DNA from: a virus
Direction: 5' to 3' (one strand)
DNA length: 41,432 bases
Virus record (IMG/VR): IMGVR_UViG_3300010370_000076
Span: 1 to 41,432 of that record
Positions within the stretch are counted from its first letter, which is position 1. Every line of letters starts with the position of its first letter. The notes under the pieces are model-generated. The model saw nothing but the letters and a program-made list of their open reading frames with translations, was not told where the DNA came from and made no database searches. The translations under genes were made by a program, and so were the position numbers. Of this stretch, positions 20,475-26,789 are shown one piece after another.

Positions 20475-20738
20475 GTGCAACACAGAAGAAGAGAATCTCA
20501 GTTCTACATCGGTGAGCTTGTTCGACCAAGTTTTGGTAACGAGTCAGTTTACTTATTTCCGTGTGATCCCACACAAACTTTGGCGGTGGGAGAAATCATT
20601 AACAAATTTGGACCTCCGTGGCCACGTAATTCTACCGGAATCGTTCTGGACTTCAGAGACGGCGGATGGGTGAGGCTGGTGGTTCCGGGAGGCGGTCTCG
20701 GCTGGATCGGTGACTGGAATATAGTTCGCGTGGAATGA
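20475..20738 (+). CDS. SH3/KOW-like small protein, start uncertain (87 aa)
   Basis: IGELVRPSFGNESVYLF, NSTGIVLDFRDGGWVRLVV and GGGLGWIGDWNIVRVE reproduce the three signature strands of the recurrent family, so this frame is preferred. The listed GTG has no proper ribosome-binding site. An ATG at 20467 with GAGGAT at a good distance opens a different frame without the family signature. The start, or a sequencing shift near 20470-20500, deserves checking. Confidence 0.55.
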   Translation: MQHRRRESQFYIGELVRPSFGNESVYLFPCDPTQTLAVGEIINKFGPPWPRNSTGIVLDFRDGGWVRLVVPGGGLGWIGDWNIVRVE

Positions 20739-20765
20739 TACTTACCTTTAGAGGTAATATCATTC

Positions 20766-21032
20766 ATGAAGATAGGTTCTCTCGTGACATCAAATGAAAT
20801 TGTTTACCTCGATCCACCTGAAATGGTCGTAGGAGAGGATGGAGAATCTTCGTGGAGCGAAATCTTGGAAAGAGATTTCAGAGACATTCCATTTGGTCCA
20901 AACCAAGTCGGTGTTGTAATAGACATTAGACCTACGAGTATAATGAATCACACATTTTGGATTAAGGTTCTTACTCCTCGTGGCGTTGGTGTCTGTTTTT
21001 CCGATGAATTAGATGAAATTGTATTGATGTAA
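20766..21032 (+). CDS. SH3/KOW-like small protein (88 aa)
   Basis: KIGSLVTSNEIVYLD, NQVGVVIDIRP and FWIKVLTPRGVGVCFSDELD give the same strand order as its upstream neighbour, so the two are probably tandem paralogues. A TAATAT box ends 5 bases before the ATG and there is no Shine-Dalgarno sequence. An imperfect inverted repeat (GATACTTACCT / AGGTAATATC) spans the upstream 25 bases. Confidence 0.6.
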   Translation: MKIGSLVTSNEIVYLDPPEMVVGEDGESSWSEILERDFRDIPFGPNQVGVVIDIRPTSIMNHTFWIKVLTPRGVGVCFSDELDEIVLM

Positions 21033-21061
21033 TCTTTCAATCTTCGATATAGAATGGTAAC

Positions 21062-21499
21062 ATGATCCCAGATTATGAGGACATCCTCTCTAGAATTCCT
21101 GAACCGCCCAAATGGTGGGATGCTCATGGAACTCCTCGATATTGTGAGTTCCATCCTACTGAAAGTTCTAATCCGTACGCTCGTGAAGTTGCTCTCTTGA
21201 GGATTGCATGTCAAGGGTGTGGACATGAATTTGATGTGGAGATGAACTGGTGGGAACATTCACGTCATTGGAACGGTGACAGACTTGATCCACTTTCTAC
21301 TCCCTCGCGCTTAAAGGAATTGCACTATGGAGACCCGCCAAATATCGGCTGTTGTCTCGTGGGGCACACAATGAACTGTATAGACCTCAAGGTCCTTCAG
21401 TTTTGGGCACGCGAGCGCTCCCGATGGGAGCGGTGTCCTGAGCTGGAGATTAACCTAGAAAAATTGGAGGATTACTTTGGAGATAACATCAAATTCTAG
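21062..21499 (+). CDS. Cys/His-rich conserved phage protein (145 aa)
   Basis: Contains C-E-F-H and C-Q-G-C-G-H clusters in the first half and NIGCCLVGHTMNC in the second, so one or two zinc sites are likely. The phrase around GDPPNIGCCLVGHTM followed by a helical end is one I recall from other phage hypothetical proteins. A TAGAAT box ends 6 bases before the ATG (predicted leaderless); its -35 (TGTAAT, 16 bases away) is a near match. Confidence 0.6.
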   Translation: MIPDYEDILSRIPEPPKWWDAHGTPRYCEFHPTESSNPYAREVALLRIACQGCGHEFDVEMNWWEHSRHWNGDRLDPLSTPSRLKELHYGDPPNIGCCLVGHTMNCIDLKVLQFWARERSRWERCPELEINLEKLEDYFGDNIKF

Positions 21500-21800
21500 C
21501 ACAGAGGGAATCTCTGGGTCTTACGTCAAATCTAACAACTTCCACAGATTTGAGTGTTCTTGCACAAGTTTTGATCACAACATTAGATTCGAAGTGGACG
21601 AGGAGATGGGCCACATCTCTATTTCAGTGCCACTTAACCACTGGTTGCCTTGGTGGAAGCGGCTATGGCTTGCTGTAAAGTACGTATTCAAGCGTACTGA
21701 GAGATATGGTCACTACGATACAGTAATGCTCAGTCCACACGATTACGATCGTATTCGGGCGCTGCTTGATGATTCACTCGAAAAAATGAGGGCATGGTAA
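21477..21800 (+). CDS. Conserved-looking phage protein, TTG start (107 aa)
   Basis: It starts inside the end of the preceding gene (23-base overlap) at a TTG after AATTGGAGG. A Cys-x-Cys pair in the N-terminal part (ECSCTSF) precedes an acidic strand region and a Trp-rich stretch (LNHWLPWWKRLWLAVKYVFK). This arrangement downstream of a Cys/His protein seems to be a conserved pair in phages. Function unknown. Confidence 0.6.
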   Translation: MEITSNSSTEGISGSYVKSNNFHRFECSCTSFDHNIRFEVDEEMGHISISVPLNHWLPWWKRLWLAVKYVFKRTERYGHYDTVMLSPHDYDRIRALLDDSLEKMRAW

Positions 21801-21801
21801 T

Positions 21802-22044
21802 ATGAAGTTCTATAAGCTACGTGACATGACGAACGGGAAGTACTCCTCGGGTGGAAATGAGCCTACCTGGAGTGAGGATGGAGGTAAGGTGTGGATGAAG
21901 TTGAAAGACTTAAAGGGACATCTCACCATGTGGAAGGAGAATAACAAGCAACAGATTTCACCCTTCTGGGAGGTGATCGAGATGGAGGTTACTGAAGCTC
22001 AAGCTTACCCAGCATCTGCAATTGTGGGAGAAAAGAAGAAGTGA
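21802..22044 (+). CDS. Unknown small protein (80 aa)
   Basis: Starts one base after the previous stop. The sequence (MKFYKLRDMTNGKYSSGGNE, then KVWMKLKDLKGHLTMWKENN) gives a strand-then-helix mini-domain. It ends in a Lys run whose codons overlap the next start (GTGA). I cannot name a family, though the KFYKLRD...GK.S.GG opening recalls short phage proteins that display grid-like conservation. Confidence 0.55.
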   Translation: MKFYKLRDMTNGKYSSGGNEPTWSEDGGKVWMKLKDLKGHLTMWKENNKQQISPFWEVIEMEVTEAQAYPASAIVGEKKK

Positions 22045-22424
22045 GTTTTGTCTCCAAATTTCCAAGCCTTTACAAGGGTCCGTATCCTGAAGAGCAGGTT
22101 TCCGAATGGAAGGATATTCGTGAAGTTCAAGAAAAACAACATCCCTATGATCGGGATGTCTTCTGTCGCGAGGTACCACAATCCGACGGGAAACTAAGTC
22201 CAACTCACTTCACAGTAAAAGTACCCGCCAACACCCTTGTCATTTACTACCCCAACCCAGATGAGCACACAATCTTCTCCCACTTTCGACCTGGTGAGAT
22301 GGTTCTCTACCTTGGAGAGCTACAAGGTATGCCTAATCATGGCGTTTTTGTAGACCGCGACGGACGAATTCGTGACGGATACCACTTGTGGAGTTTTCGT
22401 GTAATTCCTCACGACGAGCTGTGA
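22041..22424 (+). CDS. SH3/KOW-like protein, GTG start (127 aa)
   Basis: The C-terminal half holds the family pattern: RPGEMVLYLGELQGMPNHGV, then FVDRDGRIRDGYHLWSFRVI. The N-terminal 70 residues are charged and helical, an extension not present in relatives here. The downstream gene (22437) repeats the same last strands (FLNRDGKLERLLNELHIYSV), so the two are likely paralogues. Confidence 0.55.
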   Translation: MSFVSKFPSLYKGPYPEEQVSEWKDIREVQEKQHPYDRDVFCREVPQSDGKLSPTHFTVKVPANTLVIYYPNPDEHTIFSHFRPGEMVLYLGELQGMPNHGVFVDRDGRIRDGYHLWSFRVIPHDEL

Positions 22425-22436
22425 TACTTATGGGGC

Positions 22437-22655
22437 ATGCGCCCTGGGGACCTCGTGCTAGTTACGCAGAGAAGAACTGGTGTTCGAGAGATTATGGTGA
22501 GCATAGATCCTTCTTGCACATTTGAGAGAATATTCTCAGGTACTTGTACTTACTCTGTATTTCTAAATCGAGATGGCAAGCTAGAGAGGCTTCTTAACGA
22601 ACTACACATTTATTCTGTTATCCAAACAGTGACAAGTGACACGCAAGGTGCGTAG
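22437..22655 (+). CDS. SH3/KOW-like small protein (72 aa)
   Basis: Opens RPGDLVLVTQRRTGVREIMV and continues with YSVFLNRDGKLERLLNELHI, a minimal member of the family. The upstream box TACTTA ends 6 bases before the ATG and no ribosome-binding site is seen, so leaderless translation is again possible. Function unknown. Confidence 0.6.
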   Translation: MRPGDLVLVTQRRTGVREIMVSIDPSCTFERIFSGTCTYSVFLNRDGKLERLLNELHIYSVIQTVTSDTQGA

Positions 22656-22687
22656 AATATTCAGCAGAACAAGAGGATATCACCCCC

Positions 22688-22921
22688 ATGCCCGTAGAAA
22701 AGAAGAAGATAAAGAAGAAAGAACTGCTTAGGCGCATCGAAGACTTAGAATTTAAGCTCAGTGTATTACGAGACAGAGTGTCTAGCATTCGGGAGCAGCC
22801 CCTGCTGAACCCAGATACTCTTCTCACAAGACCTATAACTAAGTGTGGTCAGTGTGGAAATGAACCAGGCGGTGTTTGCATGAGCGTAAACTGTCCCTAT
22901 GGCGTAAAAGTTACATGCTGA
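22688..22921 (+). CDS. Small coiled-coil protein with C-terminal zinc motif (77 aa)
   Basis: A Lys-rich start and heptad helix (LLRRIEDLEFKLSVLRDRVS, residues 14-33) followed by C-G-Q-C-G ... C-M-S-V-N-C at residues 53-69, a plausible four-Cys zinc site. Reminiscent of small DNA- or RNA-binding adaptors, but no family is recognised. Its end overlaps the next start by 7 bases. Confidence 0.6.
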   Translation: MPVEKKKIKKKELLRRIEDLEFKLSVLRDRVSSIREQPLLNPDTLLTRPITKCGQCGNEPGGVCMSVNCPYGVKVTC

Positions 22922-23169
22922 ATCAATTAGCACCCAAAGTAGGCGAGATGATCATGGCAAAGTATGGTCACGTTCACGTGTGGGACGAGAACCTGGACGA
23001 CGAGGTCGATGAATTGAACAAGGGTGAGATCATGATCGTACTTGCCATCTCTCATCCCACGAGGAAGAAGCGACTCAATCCCGATCTGTATCGCAAGGTC
23101 CTCACGCAAGGCGCTCGAGTGGGATGGGTCCACTTGGACAATTGTTCTGAGGTTGACGTAGGTCACTAA
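22915..23169 (+). CDS. SH3/KOW-like small protein (84 aa)
   Basis: KVGEMIMAKYGHVHVWDENL, KGEIMIVLAISHP, and KVLTQGARVGWVHLDNCSEV carry the family entry strand, central strand and the G-x-G/V-W signature. ATG 22915 overlaps the previous stop. It is the last of the 20475-23169 cluster of such proteins. Confidence 0.6.
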   Translation: MLNQLAPKVGEMIMAKYGHVHVWDENLDDEVDELNKGEIMIVLAISHPTRKKRLNPDLYRKVLTQGARVGWVHLDNCSEVDVGH

Positions 23170-23180
23170 TACTTAAAGAC

Positions 23181-23378
23181 ATGAAGATCCGGTTATCAGA
23201 ATTAAGAAGAATTATCCGTGAGACCCTGGTTGAACAGGGTTGGGTTCCTGGACGTTGGTATCCTGGTTCGGGGGAGCCTTTGTCTGACGAAGAAGTCCAT
23301 TCCATGGAGCATGGTGGCCTGGGTGTAGAATCTGAAGCGGAAGAAGAAAAAGATGCCGATGAAAATTCGGATCTCTGA
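23181..23378 (+). CDS. Short protein with N-terminal MKI-type leader (65 aa)
   Basis: MKIRLSELRRIIRETLVEQG is the leader, with L-V-E-Q at residues 16-19 where relatives have x-x-E-A/G. The rest is short, acidic and probably disordered (VESEAEEEKDADENSDL). The gene overlaps the next one, which carries the same leader, so this is a tandem pair. No ribosome-binding site; a TACTTA box lies 5 bases before the ATG. Confidence 0.65.
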   Translation: MKIRLSELRRIIRETLVEQGWVPGRWYPGSGEPLSDEEVHSMEHGGLGVESEAEEEKDADENSDL

Positions 23379-23667
23379 GCTTCGAAAGCTAATTAGAAAA
23401 GTCTTGTCCGAAGGACCAGCTGGGCCTGCAATTACTGCAGATCCTACAGACGTGAAGGGTTTCTATCCTTACGAGATAGAACGCGGAACAGACATATTCG
23501 GATACTGGTATAAGTCTCCGGGTGACAAAGGTAGTAACGACCCCGGGCGCCCCGAAGACGCCGCCGAATATATTGGATTTAAGACAAAGGGAGCGACTCC
23601 GGAAGACGCCGCAGAGGAGGCTGCTCCCGAAGTAGAAGAAGTTCCTTCTGAACCTTCTGAAGTGTAA
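23359..23667 (+). CDS. Acidic protein with N-terminal MKI-type leader (102 aa)
   Basis: MKIRISELRKLIRKVLSEGP is the leader, with a clean prohead-protease-like L-S-E-G at residues 16-19. An ATG two codons earlier (23353) is possible, but the aligned leaders all start at the M of MK. The body is Gly/Asp/Tyr-rich then Glu/Pro-rich (EEVPSEPSEV), low in structure. Near-identical leaders in overlapping neighbours point to duplication or to strong selection on the leader itself. Confidence 0.65.
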   Translation: MKIRISELRKLIRKVLSEGPAGPAITADPTDVKGFYPYEIERGTDIFGYWYKSPGDKGSNDPGRPEDAAEYIGFKTKGATPEDAAEEAAPEVEEVPSEPSEV

Positions 23668-23691
23668 AGTTAGATACACATAATTTAATGT
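23663..23691 (+). promoter_or_regulatory. Phage promoter TGTAAA-17-TAATGT
   Basis: TGTAAA (23663-23668), overlapping the upstream stop, 17 bases, TAATGT (23686-23691). The ATG at 23698 begins 6 bases later (leaderless). Confidence 0.75.
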
Positions 23692-23697
23692 TGTGAC

Positions 23698-23883
23698 ATG
23701 CTCAACGCAAAAGACATTTCTAAACTAAAGAATTCTGTTTGGGAAGTTTTAAGATCTCCCAGAACTGTTGCTTTTCTTAAGCTGGGGGCCGCAGTAATTG
23801 GTGTAATTCACGCAATCGATGAGTTGAGGGAATCACCTGGTGCAAAGAAACAAATTGGTTTCCATCTTGATGAAGAAAATTGA
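23698..23883 (+). CDS. Unknown small protein, leaderless (61 aa)
   Basis: An amphipathic helix (ISKLKNSVWEVLRSPRTVAF) followed by a hydrophobic stretch (LKLGAAVIGVIHAIDEL) and a charged tail. It may be peripherally membrane-bound. No family recognised. A sigma70-like TTGAAC-17-TAGAAT directly after it (23880-23908) probably drives the tRNA-Asn gene. Confidence 0.6.
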   Translation: MLNAKDISKLKNSVWEVLRSPRTVAFLKLGAAVIGVIHAIDELRESPGAKKQIGFHLDEEN

Positions 23884-23908
23884 ACGTCTAGAAGTTATAT
23901 TGTAGAAT
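23880..23908 (+). promoter_or_regulatory. Sigma70-like promoter before tRNA-Asn
   Basis: TTGAAC (23880-23885), 17 bases, TAGAAT (23903-23908), ending 10 bases before the tRNA. Its -35 box resembles the bacterial consensus rather than TGYAAA. Confidence 0.5.
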
Positions 23909-23918
23909 AGTTCAACAT

Positions 23919-23991
23919 TGACCGGTAGCCAAATGGTAAGGCAGGGAGCTGTTAACTCCCCTACGTGTAGGTTCGATTCCTACCCGGTCAG
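23919..23991 (+). tRNA. tRNA-Asn (GTT)
   Basis: Acceptor TGACCGG/CCGGTCA, D-arm GCC...GGC, anticodon stem GGGAG/CTCCC with loop CTGTTAA (anticodon GTT), T-arm GTAGG-TTCGATT-CCTAC, discriminator G. CCA is not encoded. Confidence 0.95.
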
Positions 23992-24002
23992 CAAAGGTAA
24001 AA

Positions 24003-24245
24003 ATGGCAAGAGTTAATAATTTTGATACCAAGGCAGAAACACCTCTACCAGAGTTACAAAAAGCTTTGGCTTCTTTGAAGCCTGGTGAAAAAGTGAAATG
24101 TCCGAGTTCGAAATTAGAAATTCTCAAGGTTCAAGAGAACATTACAAAAAGAAGACATGAGATACCAGGTGCAGATTCACACCTCGAATATATTGAAGCA
24201 ATGATCATTGCAGAAGCAGAAGGCAAGTTAGAGTTTAGGAAGTAG
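24003..24245 (+). CDS. Unknown small protein between tRNAs (80 aa)
   Basis: Starts 11 bases after the tRNA with AAAGG upstream. Mixed charge, helical second half (LEYIEAMIIAEAEGKLEFRK). A PGEKVKCPSSKLEIL strand-like segment recalls the small barrel proteins, but the fit is weak. No function can be assigned. Confidence 0.55.
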   Translation: MARVNNFDTKAETPLPELQKALASLKPGEKVKCPSSKLEILKVQENITKRRHEIPGADSHLEYIEAMIIAEAEGKLEFRK

Positions 24246-24259
24246 AGATACTTCATCTT

Positions 24260-24345
24260 GGAAGTTTGGCCGAGTGGTTTAAGGCGTCAGTCTTGAAAAC
24301 TGAAGTGGTTAATAGCCACCGCGGGTTCGAATCCCGCAGCTTCCT
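24260..24345 (+). tRNA. tRNA-Ser (TGA)
   Basis: Acceptor GGAAGTT/AGCTTCC, anticodon stem TCAGT/ACTGA with loop CTTGAAA (anticodon TGA), long variable arm GTGG...CCAC, T-arm GCGGG-TTCGAAT-CCCGC. The discriminator position reads T rather than the usual G. CCA is not encoded. Confidence 0.9.
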
Positions 24346-24440
24346 CTCCAATTCCCTGAAGGATTGGACACGCGTTCCTTCGTGTTAATTTCTTGTAGGT
24401 GAAAGCGATCAAGGAACAATAGATCGTGAGTAACCAATCT

Positions 24441-24513
24441 GGAACCGTAGCTCAGGTGGTAGAGCTGCGGACTTTTAATCCGTAGGTCGTGGGTTCGAAT
24501 CCCACCGGTTCCA
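24441..24513 (+). tRNA. tRNA-Lys (TTT)
   Basis: Acceptor GGAACCG/CGGTTCC, D-arm GCTC...GAGC, anticodon stem GCGGA/TCCGT with loop CTTTTAA (anticodon TTT), T-arm GTGGG-TTCGAAT-CCCAC, discriminator A. CCA is not encoded. Confidence 0.95.
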
Positions 24514-24533
24514 CTATAGACTATAATAGAAAC

Positions 24534-24728
24534 ATGCCTACATACGATTACAAGTGTTTAGTTTGTGAAAAGGAATTTGAATCAGTTCAGTCAATTAAGG
24601 ATGATCCTCATTCAACTTGTCCTAACTGCAAAGTTGAATGCTATAACCGCCTCATCTCAGGAGGTACTTCATTCGTCCTGAAAGGAAGCGGTTGGGCTGC
24701 AGACAATTACTCTTCTAAGAAGTCTTAG
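24534..24728 (+). CDS. FmdB-family zinc ribbon protein (64 aa)
   Basis: MPTYDYKCLVC (Cys8, Cys11) and TCPNC (about Cys29, Cys32) followed by RLISGGTSFVLKGSGWAAD match the FmdB-type putative regulatory zinc ribbon, a widespread family of uncertain role suspected in transcription or translation control. A TATAAT box (24522-24527) ends 6 bases before the ATG, so leaderless expression is likely. The longer upstream frame runs through the tRNA and is rejected. It converges with the endolysin gene, the stops overlapping. Confidence 0.8.
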   Translation: MPTYDYKCLVCEKEFESVQSIKDDPHSTCPNCKVECYNRLISGGTSFVLKGSGWAADNYSSKKS

Positions 24729-25432
24729 ACCTTCTTGAGCTCGTCGAGGAGTGCCTGCGGAGCTCCCTTGGAGAGGTCACCGACTTTAATGCTCTTCTGT
24801 CCTGCGAAAGTGGTGAGCCCACTGTTCGTACCAGGACCCCAGATGCCGTCCACTTTCCCTTTATACAAACCAATCTTGGCAAGCTTCTGCTGAGCTGATG
24901 ATAAACTATTTTTATTCCATGGTATTACAGTTGCCTGCATCTCAGGAGACCATACAGGATTTATTCCGCTGCCAAGGAGGAATAGTTCTCCCTCAGATTT
25001 TCGACGCGAATACAGCCCTGGTACTATCTCCTTCTTTCCATTGATCGTTGCTTTGCACCAGTCGAGGAGCCTCTCAGGCACTACAGCAAAGTTACTTGCA
25101 TTGGTCTCGCGTGCCACGCCTGAAGTTGAGTAGACTCCGACGCCACAGTTGAAACCAAACGATATGAGAGCATCAAACATGTTCTGCGTGAGTTGAACCT
25201 TGATGTTCTTCTTGATGGAGTCTTCACACTTCTTTACCTCTTCACGAAGCAAGTCATATGCCTTGTCCTTAGTGATTGCGACTCCGTCTGGAAAATTGTC
25301 CGTCGGCTTGATGAGATATCCGATTCCAATTGTTCGGAGACCGGCAACATCCTTGTATGGGGTGAGTACACAACCTTCCCATTTCTCGATGAATTGAAGA
25401 CCGTTGAGTGAAGTTACCAGTTTATCGTTCAT
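24725..25432 (-). CDS. Endolysin: GH24 lysozyme plus peptidoglycan-binding domain (235 aa)
   Basis: Residues 12-175 are a T4-lysozyme-type muramidase. Glu19, Asp28 and Thr34 are spaced as the catalytic E-x8-D-x5-T of T4 lysozyme, followed by IGIGY. Residues about 185-225 (SAQQKLAKIGLYKGKVDGIW, then TFAGQ) form a type 1 peptidoglycan-binding domain. The enzyme cleaves the glycan chain to release progeny; without a signal peptide it depends on a holin. ATG 25432 follows a TATTTA box by 6 bases on the minus strand, again without a Shine-Dalgarno sequence, so it too may be leaderless. Confidence 0.9.
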   Translation of the reverse strand: MNDKLVTSLNGLQFIEKWEGCVLTPYKDVAGLRTIGIGYLIKPTDNFPDGVAITKDKAYDLLREEVKKCEDSIKKNIKVQLTQNMFDALISFGFNCGVGVYSTSGVARETNASNFAVVPERLLDWCKATINGKKEIVPGLYSRRKSEGELFLLGSGINPVWSPEMQATVIPWNKNSLSSAQQKLAKIGLYKGKVDGIWGPGTNSGLTTFAGQKSIKVGDLSKGAPQALLDELKKV

Positions 25433-25544
25433 GATCTTTAAATATCGAAAAACAAATAAATTTGTACGCTCTAGTCTTGTATTGTAGATTGATCTTGTTG
25501 TTTGGAATTTGCCAATCAACTTTGTCTTTCAACTTGTCAACCAG

Positions 25545-25573
25545 TGTAAAGGTCATCTCAGAGTTGTTATACT
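25545..25573 (+). promoter_or_regulatory. Phage promoter TGTAAA-17-TATACT
   Basis: TGTAAA (25545-25550), 17 bases, TATACT (25568-25573). The ATG at 25586 lies 12 bases after the -10 box, giving only a few bases of leader. Confidence 0.75.
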
Positions 25574-25585
25574 GAGACTACCAAC

Positions 25586-25945
25586 ATGGCTTCCGATAAA
25601 AAGATGTTAGCTGAGGCAGCTTCTGCTGCGATCAGGAGCAAAGACATTCGTACCTTCCTCCTCGGAGCTGTGGGTCTTCGTGCAGACGGTGTCTTCGTGT
25701 CATCGAGGAACATTCCTGCGCCTGAAGCGACTTTCGAGAGGAACCACCACGCTGAGACCCGCCTCGCTCGGAAGTTGACCCCCGGTTCCACGGTGTGGGT
25801 CGCGCGCGTGGCTCGCCGAGATGGTTCGTGGGCGATGGCGAAACCTTGCCGAGGATGTGAACGCCGTCTTCGAATCGCTGGTGTCTCTCGCATCGTCTAC
25901 ACCATCGGACCGAACGAGTGGGGAGTGATCTCATGCGAATCTTGA
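25586..25945 (+). CDS. Cytidine-deaminase-superfamily protein (119 aa)
   Basis: HAE at residues 55-57 and P-C-x-x-C at 87-91 (PCRGCERRLRIAGVSRIVYT) are the zinc and catalytic motifs of nucleoside/nucleotide deaminases. The length fits a compact, single-domain deaminase. Substrate (dCMP, cytidine, or a nucleic acid) cannot be told from sequence; phage members often supply dUMP for thymidylate synthesis. It overlaps the next gene by 13 bases. Confidence 0.75.
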   Translation: MASDKKMLAEAASAAIRSKDIRTFLLGAVGLRADGVFVSSRNIPAPEATFERNHHAETRLARKLTPGSTVWVARVARRDGSWAMAKPCRGCERRLRIAGVSRIVYTIGPNEWGVISCES

Positions 25946-26301
25946 TTCTTGATGATGAACGTGTTCGTCATGAACACTTTTCTGAGGTCTACCGGGATCA
26001 CGATGTTGTCCACGTCGAGACTTACTCGCAGTTTGTTCATGAACTTGAGCGAGGTTCTCCGTGGGACTTGATCCACTTGGATCACGATCTGGGACCGGGA
26101 GATTCTTATTTAGATGGGTGGGGTGACATGCAGTTTTTTACAGGACTGCATGCAGCAATTCGAGTTTGCGAATTGCATGATCATCAATTGCCGATCGAAG
26201 TGATCGTTCACAGCGTGAATCCGCTGGGCGCGCAGTACATGATGGACGACTTAAGGAGCAGAAGAATTCAAGTGAAGTGGCAACCTTATACAAAAACATA
26301 G
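25933..26301 (+). CDS. Receiver-like protein of the cyclic-phosphate-processing (cREC) type (122 aa)
   Basis: MRILILDDERVRHEHF opens with the strand-DD of a response-regulator receiver fold, and the acidic pocket continues at LIHLDHDLGPGD. The combination LDDER...LDHDLG is what I associate with the cREC receiver-like family, predicted to act in nucleic-acid end (cyclic phosphate) processing. GGGAG precedes the ATG. It directly follows the deaminase. Two-component signalling is unlikely because there is no output domain or kinase here. Confidence 0.65.
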   Translation: MRILILDDERVRHEHFSEVYRDHDVVHVETYSQFVHELERGSPWDLIHLDHDLGPGDSYLDGWGDMQFFTGLHAAIRVCELHDHQLPIEVIVHSVNPLGAQYMMDDLRSRRIQVKWQPYTKT

Positions 26302-26323
26302 CGGAATTAATGGGACACACAAC

Positions 26324-26443
26324 ATGCAAACTATAGATCCAAATGATAAGATACCGAAGAAACCAATACTCCTGCTAGTAGGAGCAATTGTGGCAGCAGC
26401 AGTAGTTTACGTGATCATCAAGAAGAACAACTCTAACAAGTGA
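26324..26443 (+). CDS. Tiny membrane protein (39 aa)
   Basis: A polar start (MQTIDPNDKIPKK), one hydrophobic span (PILLLVGAIVAAAVVYVIIK) and a Lys/Asn tail. Stop is 10 bases before the next ATG. One of the recurring single-span mini-proteins; no function can be assigned. Confidence 0.6.
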   Translation: MQTIDPNDKIPKKPILLLVGAIVAAAVVYVIIKKNNSNK

Positions 26444-26453
26444 GAAGAAGAAC

Positions 26454-26759
26454 ATGAAGAAGAACAAGAAGAACAGCAATGACTTTGTTGGCGGTTTTGA
26501 AAATCACAATCTTCCGAGCGTAGTTGACATGGACGCACTTTCTTACTACGACGATGAACACCTCGACCGATATCACAGTCACCTACAGGCGGAACGTGAA
26601 AAGGTCGCACATGTCGGAGGAAATTCTCATGCATGGGAGGTTGAAATTTGTTATGCTCAACGCGAAATGAAGATTCGTAATGCTCGAAGGATTGCACACG
26701 AAAAGTACGTTCGAATGAACCCAGATCTCTTCCAGGACAACAGCTTCTCTTACGAATGA
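26454..26759 (+). CDS. Unknown charged protein (101 aa)
   Basis: Basic N-terminus (MKKNKKNSND), then a long helical segment (YYDDEHLDRYHSHLQAEREK, later CYAQREMKIRNARRIAHEKY) typical of a short coiled coil. GTGAGAAGAAGA lies upstream. It directly precedes the sigma-factor operon. No family recognised. Confidence 0.6.
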   Translation: MKKNKKNSNDFVGGFENHNLPSVVDMDALSYYDDEHLDRYHSHLQAEREKVAHVGGNSHAWEVEICYAQREMKIRNARRIAHEKYVRMNPDLFQDNSFSYE

Positions 26760-26789
26760 TTTTTAACTACCCTGACAAAGGTAAACTAT

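Noticed and set aside
24346-24440. A further tRNA between tRNA-Ser and tRNA-Lys
   Set aside because: Only short hairpins (ACACG/CGTGT) are present; no acceptor, anticodon and T-arm combination can be folded.
25933-26301. A classical two-component response regulator
   Set aside because: There is a receiver-like acidic pocket but no output domain, no conserved Lys/Thr arrangement that I can place and no kinase nearby; the cREC interpretation fits better.
26324-26443. A TGYAAA promoter for the tiny membrane gene
   Set aside because: A TACAAA is present upstream but no TANNNT lies 17 bases after it.
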